From Aselliscus stoliczkanus (lineage: Eukaryota > Chordata > Mammalia > Chiroptera > Hipposideridae), in the NCBI GenBank assembly GCA_033961575.1, contig CM066736.1:79632852-79696851 (forward strand): DNA of 64,000 nucleotides, given 5' to 3'. This document shows positions 45,795-56,290 of this stretch, one piece after another. Position 1 is the stretch's first letter; each line of letters opens with the position of its first letter. A model generated the notes under the pieces. The model saw only the letters and a list, made by a program, of their open reading frames with translations, was not told the origin of the DNA and did not search any database. Both the position numbers and the translations under genes were made by a program.

Positions 45795-46675
45795 CTTTTC
45801 AAGAGTGTTTACTATGTCTCAGGTACTATGGTATATGCTTTATATATGTTTAATCTTCACAACAACAATATGAAGTAGGTACTACCTCAATCCATCCCCA
45901 TTTCATACATGAGAAAACTGAGGCCGTTATTTATCCACAGTTGAGTGGTACAGCCAAAATTAGAATCTGACTCCTGGGCCTATCTTCTTTTTTATTTTAT
46001 TTTATTATCATTATTATTAATTATTATTATTATTATGTTACAGATGTACAAAACAATGCAAGTTATTTTTTTCACCCCTTACAAAGTGACTTCCCCCTCC
46101 CCTGCCCCCTCACCCAATATCATACATATCTATTACAATTCCATTGACTCCATCCCTACACTCCACTCCACATCCCATGACCACACATGTGCCAAATTAC
46201 AGCTGACATATAATATTGTTCAGCGGCAGCTTCAGATGTACAGTGCAGTGGTAAGGCCACTACACCGTCCATGAAGTGGTCTCCCTAAAAGGACATGCAT
46301 CTGTCTGTTCCCCTAAAAAAAATATATATTTACAACCTTATTGATTATATTCCCTAAACTGTCTCTTCTGTCTCTGCAGTAGTATTGTAGTTATCAGTTT
46401 ATGTTGCCTCATCCCTTCCCCTTCTCCCATTCCCATCCCATCTAGCCCTCATCAGTTTTTTCTTTGTGTCTCTAGGACTATTTCTGTTTACATTGCTCAT
46501 TTATTCAGTTCTTTAGATTCCACATATAAGTGAGATCATATGGTATTTGTCTTTCTCTGACTTATTTCACTTAGCATAATGTTCTCTAGGTCCATCCATA
46601 TCGTTGCAAATGGTACGATTTCTTTCTTCTTTATAGCTTGGGCCTATCTTCTTAACAGCTGTGTTTACTGCAGAG
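45795..46675 (-). repeat. MIR relic split by an L1 3' end
   Basis: Reverse MIR 'ggtactatggtatatgcttt', 'catgagaaaactgaggc' and 'agaatctgactcctgggcc'; after the L1 it ends with 'cttcttaacagctgtgttta'. Confidence 0.75.
45990..46638 (-). mobile_element. 5'-truncated L1 (antisense) inside a MIR
   Basis: T/A-rich tail, then the L1 3' untranslated region and the very end of ORF2 ('cacatataagtgagatcata', 'tccatccatatcgttgcaaa'), about 650 bp. A perfect 15-bp duplication tgggcctatcttctt lies at 45975-45989 and 46639-46653. Confidence 0.95.
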
Positions 46676-47204
46676 GAATACTTCTGGTTTAGGACTAGAT
46701 TTTCAGTAAAGCTTAGGACTAGAACAAAGCTGTATATATTTGGATTTAGAGCAAACACCGCCTAGGCCTTCTGCAAACACTCCATGGAGGCCAACCTGTT
46801 CCCTCACCTGGAAGACTGCGCCCTGTGAAAAGCAATGTGCATAGCAATGCCAGGAATCAGACTCTTTGAAGTATACAGCCCATGAAATCAAGCTGCCTGG
46901 GCTCTGGCCCATCGGCCCACTCTGAGTCAGCTGGCAGGCAAAAGGGCCAGAGGCTCAGATGTAATCAGTTCCTAAACAGGCTCAACCACGCCACCTCCAC
47001 CTTCCTCAGCTTTCCTTATCTTTCCAACTGATTTCACAGAAAACTTGTTTGCAGGGGAAGGCACCACCTCTCTGAAAAAAATGGCCCAGTACCTCCCCTT
47101 AATCTCTCCCTTAGTAACTCCTCTCCAGGGACAGCCACACTTACTATGCAAAAAACAATGATTCATGATCATTAATGCTGGAAGCTTTGGTAGCATATTG
47201 GAAT
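46676..47204. other. unassigned non-coding stretch
   Basis: No repeat or exon recognised. Confidence 0.4.
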
Positions 47205-47320
47205 GGAGTACAGACTTTGGAGTCAAATCTGCCAGAGTTGGACAAATCGTCTCATCTCTTTACATGTCAATCTTCTTATTGATAAATTAGGGATGACAAT
47301 ATTAACAGTATTTTATGGAG
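47205..47320 (+). repeat. MIR relic
   Basis: 'gtacagactttggagtcaaa', 'ttcttattgataaattaggg' and 'gatgacaatatta' follow the plus MIR. Confidence 0.65.
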
Positions 47321-47788
47321 TTGTTTTATTGAGAAACCTCTGAATGAAACTTTGCTTATAGGAAGAGATAAAATGTTAGTTGTAACTGTAGCCTGGGGTA
47401 AGTGAACAATGGAGACTCCCTCTCCACCCAGAAAGCTTTTGTGTAAATTTTTAAAAAGCCCCTGGCACAGAGAAGTGCTGAAAACATTAATCCAGTTGAT
47501 CAACAACTCCCTCTCTGTTTTCCAGTTTAATAATAATAGTAAACAACTGGAGTTTCTTACATCACAAGCCTGGTGAGATGCAGTCTTGCTGTCGTCCATA
47601 AAAGGGACAGACAGCACTACTGGAGAATAGGTAAGCATCTAACTGGATTATATTAGGTCCTGAGGATTTTACATTAAGGCCAAATGTGCTTAGAAAACCA
47701 TAGTTTTCACATTTACTCTTCCTTTAACCAGTTTGACCCTCAAAACTTCATGGGGGAAGTTCTTATATCGTATTTGGTATTTAGAATA

Positions 47789-47983
47789 CAGTTGAAACTG
47801 GAACAATGTGGGTCCACTTTACATGCAGATTTTCTCCAACTGACCTGCGCAAACCCATGTTATTCAAGGGGCAACTCCCTGGTTGGGAATTCCTATGTGT
47901 GGAGGGCCCACTGTAGTTGTACTTGGGTTTTACACTCCACAGGAAGTCGATGCTCCTACCCTGGCACGTTCAAGGGTCAACTG
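47789..47983. mobile_element. Tigger-type MITE with TA target duplication
   Basis: Left end CAGTTGAAACTGGAACAA, right end (reverse) CAGTTGACCCTTGAACG; TA flanks both (47787-47788, 47984-47985). Total 195 bp. An internal copy of the end motif ('ttattcaaggggcaactcc') suggests a rearranged element. The plus frame 47684-48046 reads through it and is not a gene. Confidence 0.8.
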
Positions 47984-47985
47984 TA

Positions 47986-48470
47986 TTTGTTTTACATGTC
48001 ATTCTCCTCCACTCTGAGACAAGGACAATTTTTCATCTTTGTCTAACCAGATAAAATTTCACTGATGAGGACACTGGCCTAACGGTGTTTTAAGTGGCTT
48101 TCTGAATGGGGAGAGATCAAAATAGAAACAGAAATCATTCTATCTAGAAAGCTAGAGATAGATTACATAAGGTAAGCTTTGGGACAAACCTTAATTTCTT
48201 CATCTGTAAAATTGCATAATTTCTACTCCAAAACCCTTAAGAAGATAATGTAATACTGATCCTTTGGTTGTAGCACGTGTGAATGAACCTAAAAGCAAGT
48301 TGCATACAATCTCTGCTTATAAAAATTGAATGTGACCATTAGTTAATACTCAGGAGGCATGGTGTGATTTTCCCTAGTATAAAGGACCAAAAAAGGATGG
48401 TAGCATTGTACAAGTTAGTGGAACTATGCTTCTAGGCTGCCTAGATACTCAGAAGTGTTTCCAGGACTGA
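47986..48470. other. unassigned non-coding stretch
   Basis: No repeat or exon recognised. Confidence 0.4.
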
Positions 48471-48471
48471 G

Positions 48472-48690
48472 TTCTTAACCTGGGGGCACATGAAGGCATT
48501 GCAGAGGGGCTGAAAACATTCCAAATACAGATGCGGAGGTGGTTAGGGGGATGAGAGGGACTTATTTGGCTGTTTCTTTTTGTGAGTAATGGAGGCAATG
48601 ACATCCTAGATGGGCCCATAGCTTTTCTAACATTCTAGAAAATGGGTCCATGAACCCAAAGAAGCACTACTCTTGGGCATGAGAAAAATC
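48472..48690. repeat. probable hAT-type DNA transposon relic
   Basis: Start 'ttcttaacctgggggcacat' and end 'atgggtccatgaacccaaag' resemble the ends of old hAT/Charlie-like elements. No target duplication found. Confidence 0.4.
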
Positions 48691-49138
48691 CCTATTCATT
48701 CGACAAACATCTGTCAAATACTACAGAGAGGTACGAAGTTCTCTGTGCCCTCATAATGGAGAATAACATGAAAAACAAATATTCTGAAGTATTCCAGTGA
48801 TTTATGGCATGACATAATTTTTTCCCTTTTTGTTATCAAACAAGCAGGTTCCCTTTGTGATGTCTCTACCTATCTGTTTATCTCAATCACTGGAAGACAG
48901 ACATATATAAAGTGCCTAGCACATAGTAACCACTCAACCATTAGTTCATTTTCCTTCACTTATCAATTGAAAACCACATATATCTTCTTTCTTCCCCCTT
49001 TTAGTGATGCTTTTAATATGCATGGAAATGAGATCTTGCTGTAGAAATATGTATGTTATGCAGGATGGGAGAAGGAGGCACAGTGTGATTTTCCTATATC
49101 TGCATCTATAAAGAATGACAGCATTATAAAAGTCTTTA

Positions 49139-49291
49139 GGGCCAGCCGAGTGGCTCAGTTGGTTAAGAGCTCGTTCAAGAGTGCGAGCTGAGCTCTGAGC
49201 AACAGCAGCTTGATGCCCAGCCCGAGATGAGTTGCCACTGAGCTGCCAACAGCTAGCAGGATGGCTCAGCTAAAAAAATAAATAAATAAAA
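49139..49291 (+). mobile_element. Rhin-type SINE, short form B
   Basis: Head GGGCCAGCCGAGTGGCTCAG; end 'gcaggatggctcagct' plus (AAAT)n. A perfect 13-bp duplication (ataaaagtcttta) lies at 49126-49138 and 49292-49304. Confidence 0.96.
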
Positions 49292-49479
49292 ATAAAAGTC
49301 TTTAAATAATGTAGGTCAAGTACCCTATGTTAAAAGTTCTGGCACATATTGTAGAAGGTACTACATAAATAGTAGCTAAAAAATAAACAACAACAAAAAT
49401 CAAAATCAGAACAACAGATGCAGACCCAGAGGAAGTGAGAATAGAAGTAACACTGGTAAGTTTAAACAGGTTTCATAGT

Positions 49480-49885
49480 CATAAAATGTGAGAACTACAA
49501 GGAACATTAGAGTATATAGTCATTTTATAAAAGCGAAGGCTGATCATCAGAGACCCATATCACTAGAGCCCAGTTCAGATCAGCCTTAACTTTGCAACTT
49601 CTGACATCAAATTACATGAAATTTTAAGATCGTAACGCTTGCTAGAGTTTGGTTATTGTTATCTATATATATGTGTGTCCAGTTAAAACTGGAGGACAGA
49701 AACTCAGGAAACACACACACACATGGATTTTACCTCTAGTTGGAGAACACTGAAGTAGACTTTAGAATACGTATACTTAATCTAACCTTATTTTTTATTA
49801 GTGATGAAACTGAAGCCAGAAAGGGAGAGTGACTTTTCAAGACAAGTTACTGGAAGCGTCAGTACTGGAATCCCAGTTCTGTAGC
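49480..49885 (-). repeat. two short MIR-like relics
   Basis: 49480-49590 and 49790-49885 have reverse MIR-type blocks ('gtgatgaaactgaagccaga', 'agtactggaatcccagttct'). Confidence 0.5.
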
Positions 49886-50330
49886 TCCAGATAAAGACAG
49901 ACCACACTTTACTTGAAGGTCACACCTCTTTAGAGCTTATCTACTTTCTTTGGTGCCCTATCTTTTGAGAACTCAGGACCCTTAATACTACTCAAAACAC
50001 ACAACACACTACCCATACCTATCCTTGCACCTCCAACTTCATCCGCTGATCCCTTCTTCTTATTTAACTCTCTCTCTCTCTCTCTCTCCCCCTCCATACA
50101 CCACATGCACTCTTTACAAGTCCCAATTCTTTTCAACAGCTCGATCTACAAACTAAGGTACAGATGACTATGGTGTAATAATTCAGCCCCTCCTTGGATA
50201 TCTATATTTCTAGAGGCTTATTTGAAAAGGTACTGTCCCAAATACCTTTTTTGAATACAGAAGTTATACACAGAACATTCATACATTACTTTTTGAAAAA
50301 CAATTTACCACAATATATATATATATATGG
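49886..50330. other. unassigned non-coding stretch with a short (CT)n
   Basis: A (TC)n run lies at 50071-50089 and an (AT)n run at 50313-50329. The frame 49930-50136 on minus crosses the CT run. Confidence 0.5.
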
Positions 50331-50334
50331 CAGC

Positions 50335-50490
50335 ACAAGAAAACTTTTGAAGTGATGGAACTGTCCTGTATCTTGATTGTGCTGATTACCCGACTCTATG
50401 CATTTGTCAAAATTTACAGAATTACATATCTAAAAAGAGTGAATCTTACTGAAAACTGTAAAATTTACAAAAAAAAAATTTGAAGAGGGG
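50335..50490 (+). repeat. old L1 3' end
   Basis: 'cttgattgtgctgattaccc', 'catttgtcaaaatttacaga' and 'aaaaagagtgaatcttactg' match the 3' end of old L1M elements. Confidence 0.7.
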
Positions 50491-51224
50491 ATAAAGTAAT
50501 TTCATAGCCCATTAATACCCCTTAGTTTTCCTGCACAGAGGCAACCACAACACAACAATGGTCTGATAAAGAATGACTTTTTAATGGCGAAAAAATTCAG
50601 TCACTGAGGCACACTTAATTGGGGTGGTATTTTTGGAAATGATGGTTTTCAGTCTTCTTAAACAGAAAATTCCCTATCCACTACATTATACTGCCCCTTT
50701 TTTGGTTTACAGATCTATTTTCCACCTTTCCCCCACATGACTGTTAAAGACTCCCATGGGCATATGTGTTGAGTCATCTTGGTGTCTCCAGAATCTATCT
50801 AATATCTGACATCTAGTGGATACTCAATGAATATTTGCTGAAGAAACAAAAGTCCTGTTTTAAGCACAGGAGATGTGAAAATAAATATGGTATAGTTCCT
50901 GCTCTCAAAGGAACTTAACAACTTAGTGGTCACATACTTGCAATGTAGTTAGTAGGACAGGAACATAACTGGGAAATAAGAAGGCAAAAGATAGGGAAAG
51001 ATGGAGTATAGGCTGATTATGGAAACCTTCAACCTATCTTAATATTCTATTACGAACATTAGTGGTATAGTGTGCAACAGGAGACCCTTTAATGTCCCTT
51101 CATAGGACTGTGGCTGCTGATGAAAAACCTTACTGGGTGACAGGTAAATAGGCTAGATGGAGGTAGTCTATCTAAAAATGTACCTAATTGCAGTTTTTTA
51201 AAAAAAAAGAAATTGAGAATGGAA

Positions 51225-51345
51225 CAGCCTTTGATAAACTTACATCATCTTGGAATCTGTTACATAATCAGATTCCTTCAAAACTTGGTTGTTAAATTTT
51301 ATGTTGTGTATATTTTACAATAAAAGTTTTTTAAAAAAAGAAAAA
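51225..51345 (+). repeat. old L1-like 3' end
   Basis: 'tgttgtgtatattttacaat' followed by an A-rich tail is typical of old L1 ends; short fragment. Confidence 0.45.
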
Positions 51346-51454
51346 AAATCAGGTCCCAAAGAAAAACAGTAATTAATGACACCAAAAACATTCTGGAGTC
51401 ATTTTACAGGCTTCCTTTAGAAGATACACTTCAGTGTTACAGTAATGGTTTTAT

Positions 51455-51548
51455 GGTCATGGCATTAAACACGACATAAAGCCTATCAATAAATATTTTA
51501 GGTCATGGCATTAAACACATGACATAGAGCCTATCAATAAATATTTTA
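51455..51548 (+). repeat. tandem duplication, two units of about 47 bp
   Basis: Units 51455-51500 and 51501-51548 both run from 'ggtcatggcattaaacac' to 'cctatcaataaatatttta'. They differ by a 2-base indel (acac-gacat / acacatgacat) and one substitution. Confidence 0.95.
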
Positions 51549-52380
51549 TTCTCAAATATCATGGTCCTCTCTGCAGTAGGAAGCAAGGATTCTAATTCAG
51601 TCTCCTGTCCAGGCCTTGCTGGGTTTCTTCAACCAATGTTCTATTTTCTTCATTGTTTGAAACAGTCCACTTCACTAGCCCAAAATGTATCACAAAAGTA
51701 TCATGTGATGAGGGGTGAAATAAGCCTATTATTACTTAAGACTAAGCAACCCATTCAAGTATTAGAATTTGACAACACGCGTGCTTACTGTGTATATGCC
51801 AAACAGAAGAGTGTATGACCTACATCTGGCTGCCAAAGGCAGCTTACTGAATTACGAGCCAGTCATTTTGCAGCTTTGTACTAGAATGAAAGCATTAGAA
51901 GGTAGAATCAAGTTGTTTCCTAGGCATCTGTAATCAGCTTTGGGGGAGTATTGTGAATTTTCAAGGTGGCTTTCTAATTCTCTCCATTGTCCATAATTAA
52001 GTCGCTGATTCTACCTTTTCCATGATGCAGTAGACCCATAATTATTTTCAAAATATAAAATTGTCATGCGACATGCACAAGAACAAGTTAAAAAATACTG
52101 GAAATGAAAATTGTTCTGTCAAGTCTGGGACCCACTGTCACTGTTTGCATTTCTAAGTACCAAATTACCTAGATGACTATTGTGGAAAGAAAACTATAGG
52201 TCGACCATCCCTTACCCTAACCCCTTGGGACGAGGTATGATGCAGCACTCAGAAATCCTGGTTTACAATGGCAATAAGGTCCATATACTGTGTATTGTGG
52301 AATGTCCCCAGCAGGGTCTAGGGCAGCATGCTGTGATCAAACAGTATTTCTGCAGTGAAGTGAATGACTTCTCACACACG
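51549..52380. other. unassigned non-coding stretch
   Basis: No repeat or exon recognised; frames at 51561-51818 and 52180-52425 are unsupported. Confidence 0.4.
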
Positions 52381-52817
52381 TCAGGCCAGGTTAACTTCCC
52401 AGCTACCCAATTTCCTCATCTGTAAAATCAAGTTCTATTTAACTTCTTTATGAATTGACCAACGTGAGTGCTTCCGAGTCAAAACTGAAGTAATCTGTAC
52501 CTGTACCAGGCACTAATTTAGATATTGGTCTGGGACTCCCTACATGAATTAAAAGGGCTTAACATTTTTTTAGTCCAATGTTTTTGTCTAAACATGCTGT
52601 GAGAACATACCCACTCATATTGATGGAGGGAGTAGAAGGGGCATTTAAAAACTCCCTTTTAGTTGTAAATTACCACCTTTGACAAACCCCAAAAACCCTG
52701 AAATGTTTTTCTTGGAGGGTAGAAAAGATACCAAGTATGAGTACATTGCAAAAGCAAAGCAGAGAAAACTGCAACATCAACTTCAGCTCATTTAGTTTTA
52801 AAATAGGTATTTTCAAG

Positions 52818-52919
52818 TTTTTTTTAGAGGGCAGTGTCACTGGCCCTCATATGTGGGATCTGAAACCGGGCTGCTGGCATCCAAGCCAGCGCTTAACCAC
52901 CGCGCCACTCAGCTGGCCC
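52818..52919 (-). mobile_element. Rhin-type SINE, short form A
   Basis: Minus copy (GGGCCAGCTGAGTGGCGCGG) with T-run; directly beside a type B SINE in the same orientation. Target duplication unclear. Confidence 0.92.
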
Positions 52920-52936
52920 ATGTTTTCACTACTTTA

Positions 52937-53027
52937 TTTTTTTTAGCTGAGCCATCCTGCTACCTGTTAGCAGCTCAGCTCACACTCTTGAGCGAGCTCT
53001 TAACCAACTGAACCACTCGGCCAGCCC
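52937..53027 (-). mobile_element. Rhin-type SINE, short form B with internal deletion
   Basis: Minus copy (GGGCTGGCCGAGTGGTTCAG, then 'ctcgctcaagagtgtgagct') that jumps from the first block to 'ctgctaacaggtagcaggat', lacking about 50 bp of the usual middle. Confidence 0.9.
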
Positions 53028-53214
53028 TTCAAGATATTTAAAATGTACTTTCAATAATTATGGCACTTTTATTTTACTATATGGTCTTAATTTCACGATT
53101 GTTTTCTCTCTTTGGGTAATGTGGGGAAAAGACTGTATTTGTAGTTGGCCAAATGGGGAATACTTACGTTTGGGAAGTTCACTTCTTTTCCCCTAAAATA
53201 TACTAGTAGCGGTT

Positions 53215-53370
53215 CTGTGTAGTAGACTTCAAGTCAAACAAACCTGGGTTCTACTGTTAATTCCTCTACTTGTTAACGGGTGACGCTGAGCAGATTTATG
53301 CCTTAATTTAAAAATGGAAGTGATTCCTCCTACCCTAAGTGCTGTTGAATAAAAATGGTAGCTAAAGTAT
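53215..53370 (+). repeat. MIR relic
   Basis: Plus MIR: 'caagtcaaacaaacctgggt', 'cctctacttgttaacgggtg', 'ttaatttaaaaatggaagtg'. Confidence 0.7.
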
Positions 53371-53699
53371 ATATATATTTATGGCAGTACTTATTATTGA
53401 ATCCATTATGGAAGATGCTTTCATTTATTGTTACTGAGCTCTTACTATATACCAAGTGTAGTGGATATAGACAAGCTTGGATACTAAACACTTTCAGACA
53501 ATAGCAAGGCAGTCTCTTTCCCTGCCTGCCTGTGACGAGATAACTTTCTGAGTCCCCATGAGAAATATGAACCTTAAATCCACTTTATGGTCAATTTGAT
53601 TTTGAATTATATAAGGCAAAGCACCGTAAGTTTTTCAGTGCTTAGGTCTCTAAGGATCTTAATCAGGCCATCCATACAACAGTGAAAAAGATCAAGTTC

Positions 53700-54530
53700 C
53701 TTTCATTAAAAAACTTAACCAGGGTTCTTAATCAGGGGGTTCATTGACAGACTTCAGGGATCCATGAACTTGGATGGGGGGAAATCACATCTGTTTTCAA
53801 TAACTTCTGATAAAATTTGAATGTAGGCAAATCAGTGTTAACAGTAAATGTGACTCACAGTTGGAAGTTTTCATATGGCTGTTGCAGACAACTGAAATAT
53901 TTATGTTCACCACTGTTGAAATTAGTGCTAGAGCTTAACTGAGTTAATAAAGCTATCTATTGGGGCCAGCCAAGTGGCGCACTGGTTAAGAGCTGGTTTT
54001 GGGATGCCAGGGACCCCGGTTTGGATCCCACATGTGGGAGCCAGTGACATTGCCCTCTACAACAGCTCCACCTGGAGCTGAGCTGTGTGAGCCCCAGCGA
54101 CGGTGTGGGTGTCCCTGTAGCAGTGGGCTGCCATATGCTACAGTGAGTGGCTGGCAGCCAGCGTGAGTTGCCAATAGCCCTGGTGAGCGACCATCCAGAG
54201 GGTGGAGATTGATCTGCCTCATCCGGGAAGAGTGCAATGACGATACCAACATGGGCCAGTGAAGCAACGTCCTCCACAAACTAGACTGAACAACAAAAAG
54301 ACAGCGGCTTGTCTGTTCCCCTTCCCCGATTTCCCAATAAAATCTTAAAAAAAACCCAAAGCTTTATATTTCTATTATCAAAAATTTAGTTTTTCATTTC
54401 ATTGGCTCCTTTGCAATGTACTGTACTTTATGCATTAAAAGTTTTTGAAAAGTGACCCACTGACTTCACTAGATTGACAAAGGGGTCCAGGATACTAAAA
54501 AGGTTGCCTAATGATCTAGAGGGTCACAAT
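53700..54530. mobile_element. hAT-type DNA transposon relic split by a SINE
   Basis: Left part 'ccagggttcttaatcagggg', 'gggatccatgaacttggatg' and 'aataacttctgataaaattt'; right part 'attggctcctttgcaatgta', 'gacaaaggggtccaggata' and 'aaaaaggttgcctaatga'. The order fits an old Charlie-like element of about 430 bp once the SINE is removed. Family not confirmed. Confidence 0.6.
53962..54357 (+). mobile_element. Rhin-type SINE, long form A
   Basis: Head GGGCCAGCCAAGTGGCGCAC; long body slightly shortened (lacks one 'cagccagtgtgag' block and the last 'cccaacgctgttcccctccc' part). Imperfect duplication aaagctatctatt (53949-53961) / aaagctttatatt (54358-54370). Confidence 0.93.
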
Positions 54531-56159
54531 CACCATTGTACCTCTAGGGCCTTGTACTGGTACTCAATACATACTTACAGAATGAAATGGACTTAGAACT
54601 GGCTGAAACTCTCCCTGCCAAATATTGATTCTTTGGGTATCCACGTCTATAGAGAACTGTAGAGTTTAAAAATATATTTTTTCAATCAAATGCTTTAGAT
54701 GAAGACATGGATCATCTAATCTGTTCATTTTCCTAACTATATCTTACTTAGGAAATACTTGTTCCATCTGGTTGAATTATATTATTCTTCACTGAATATA
54801 TGTCCAGAAATATTAAAAAAATTTGGCGTCTTAGAATTGCAACAAGAGGTACTGTGCACAATGGGAAGATTGAAGTTGGGGAACACAAAATAGAGGGGGC
54901 CTATATTTACAAGTCTAACTTTGGCTAATTATTTTGCTTTGGTACTTTCAAGTAAAATGAGCTGGAGAGGAATCACCCAGTGAGTTTATTAAATAGCTGT
55001 ATTCATGAAAATATTTATATTTAATTAAGTTCATTTTCATATAGTTATTCTTGTAAAGAAATGTTTTCTAGTGAGACTTTGATCCAAACCTATAAAAAAT
55101 TTGAGAAACAAAAATCATGGGATAAAGAGGGCAGACTTTTCCGGTTATTCATTAACTATGGACACCTGGATTTCAAATCTTGACCTTGGGACATTTACTG
55201 CATTTTATCTTTTGTGGCATATTAAAGTCAGCAGCTAAAATTATGTCAATTTGTTACAAACACAACAGTGGTTAAGTAAACAGGATCAGAAAACATGTCT
55301 GTGTTGCCTGAATATTAACTCCAAGTAAAATGTTTAAAATATTAAAGTTTCCAGAATGAGTTCAAGATGTTCATTACGGAAACTACAACTGCTGAAACTT
55401 GTGGCACACTCTTCTATGTCCATGTAAAGAAATGCACATTGTAGAAAACATTTAACTCAATCTAAGGTGAGGCATGAAAACTTATCTGTTGGTAAAATGT
55501 TTTTCTTTTTCCATCCTAAGTTTGCTTGTCTCAACTCTGTGATGTTAGAATAATTTTTAATGTAACTACTGGGTCTGTATCACCTTTGGGTTGCTGGCAT
55601 TTCATGTCCGATAGGTAAGAAAATTGATTCTATTTTGGAACAGAGATACAGAAAGGCAGACCGAGAGCTGTTCTCTCAAATTTCATAGCTTGGAATATAA
55701 AGGCATTATGTTAGAACTCTGTAAGGCAAGAAACAATGCTAAGTTTTTTCATCATTTAGGTCATTTTCTTTTAGAGTATTAACTACAGTGACCCTGAATT
55801 AAGACAGGCCTGATTTTCATAATCAACTGTGAGGCTTTTCCAAGCTACACAGGTACACAACCAAAATCTATTATTATGTAATGTTTTTTAAAAGTTACCC
55901 CAGGCACTATCATAATCTCTTAGTAACGTAACTCAGTAATAAGAATTTTACATTACTTAGGTGGTAAGGGCTAAAAAAGACTTGCCGCCCTATATCAAAC
56001 TATGTTTTGGTTAAGAACCTAGTCATACAAGTTTGACCTAACAAACTGTTGAAAGAGTACATCTGAGGTAATCTTTGTCCCTGGAGTCCTAAGTACTCTG
56101 GGGCTACTTTCTAAAACCTTAAAAACAAATAAATAAAAACCCCCAAAATAAACTTACCT
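54531..56159. other. repeat-poor unassigned stretch
   Basis: AT-rich and without any SINE or LINE that I can see. It may be intronic to a minus-strand gene that starts at the CpG island. No exon could be shown. Confidence 0.5.
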
Positions 56160-56290
56160 TTTCCAAAGCCCTCTGCTAAATGCTTTACATGGATTATTTT
56201 GTTTAATCCTCTCCCACACCCCATGAGGTTACCACTGAGGTTTAGAATGTTACTAATTTCTGTGATACTGTGCAAGAAATTCAAGATAGA
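56160..56290 (-). repeat. MIR relic
   Basis: 'tgctaaatgctttacatgga', 'tttaatcctctcccacaccc' and 'catgaggttaccactgagg' fit a reverse MIR. Confidence 0.6.

Noticed and set aside
8090..54279. Recurring peptide in many open frames (for example 'SVTGPHMWDPN' and 'AAHCSRGCSLHH')
   Set aside because: These are translations of Rhin SINE bodies at 8100, 10000, 22588, 35234, 38606, 53962 and others. They repeat because the SINE repeats, not because of a protein family.
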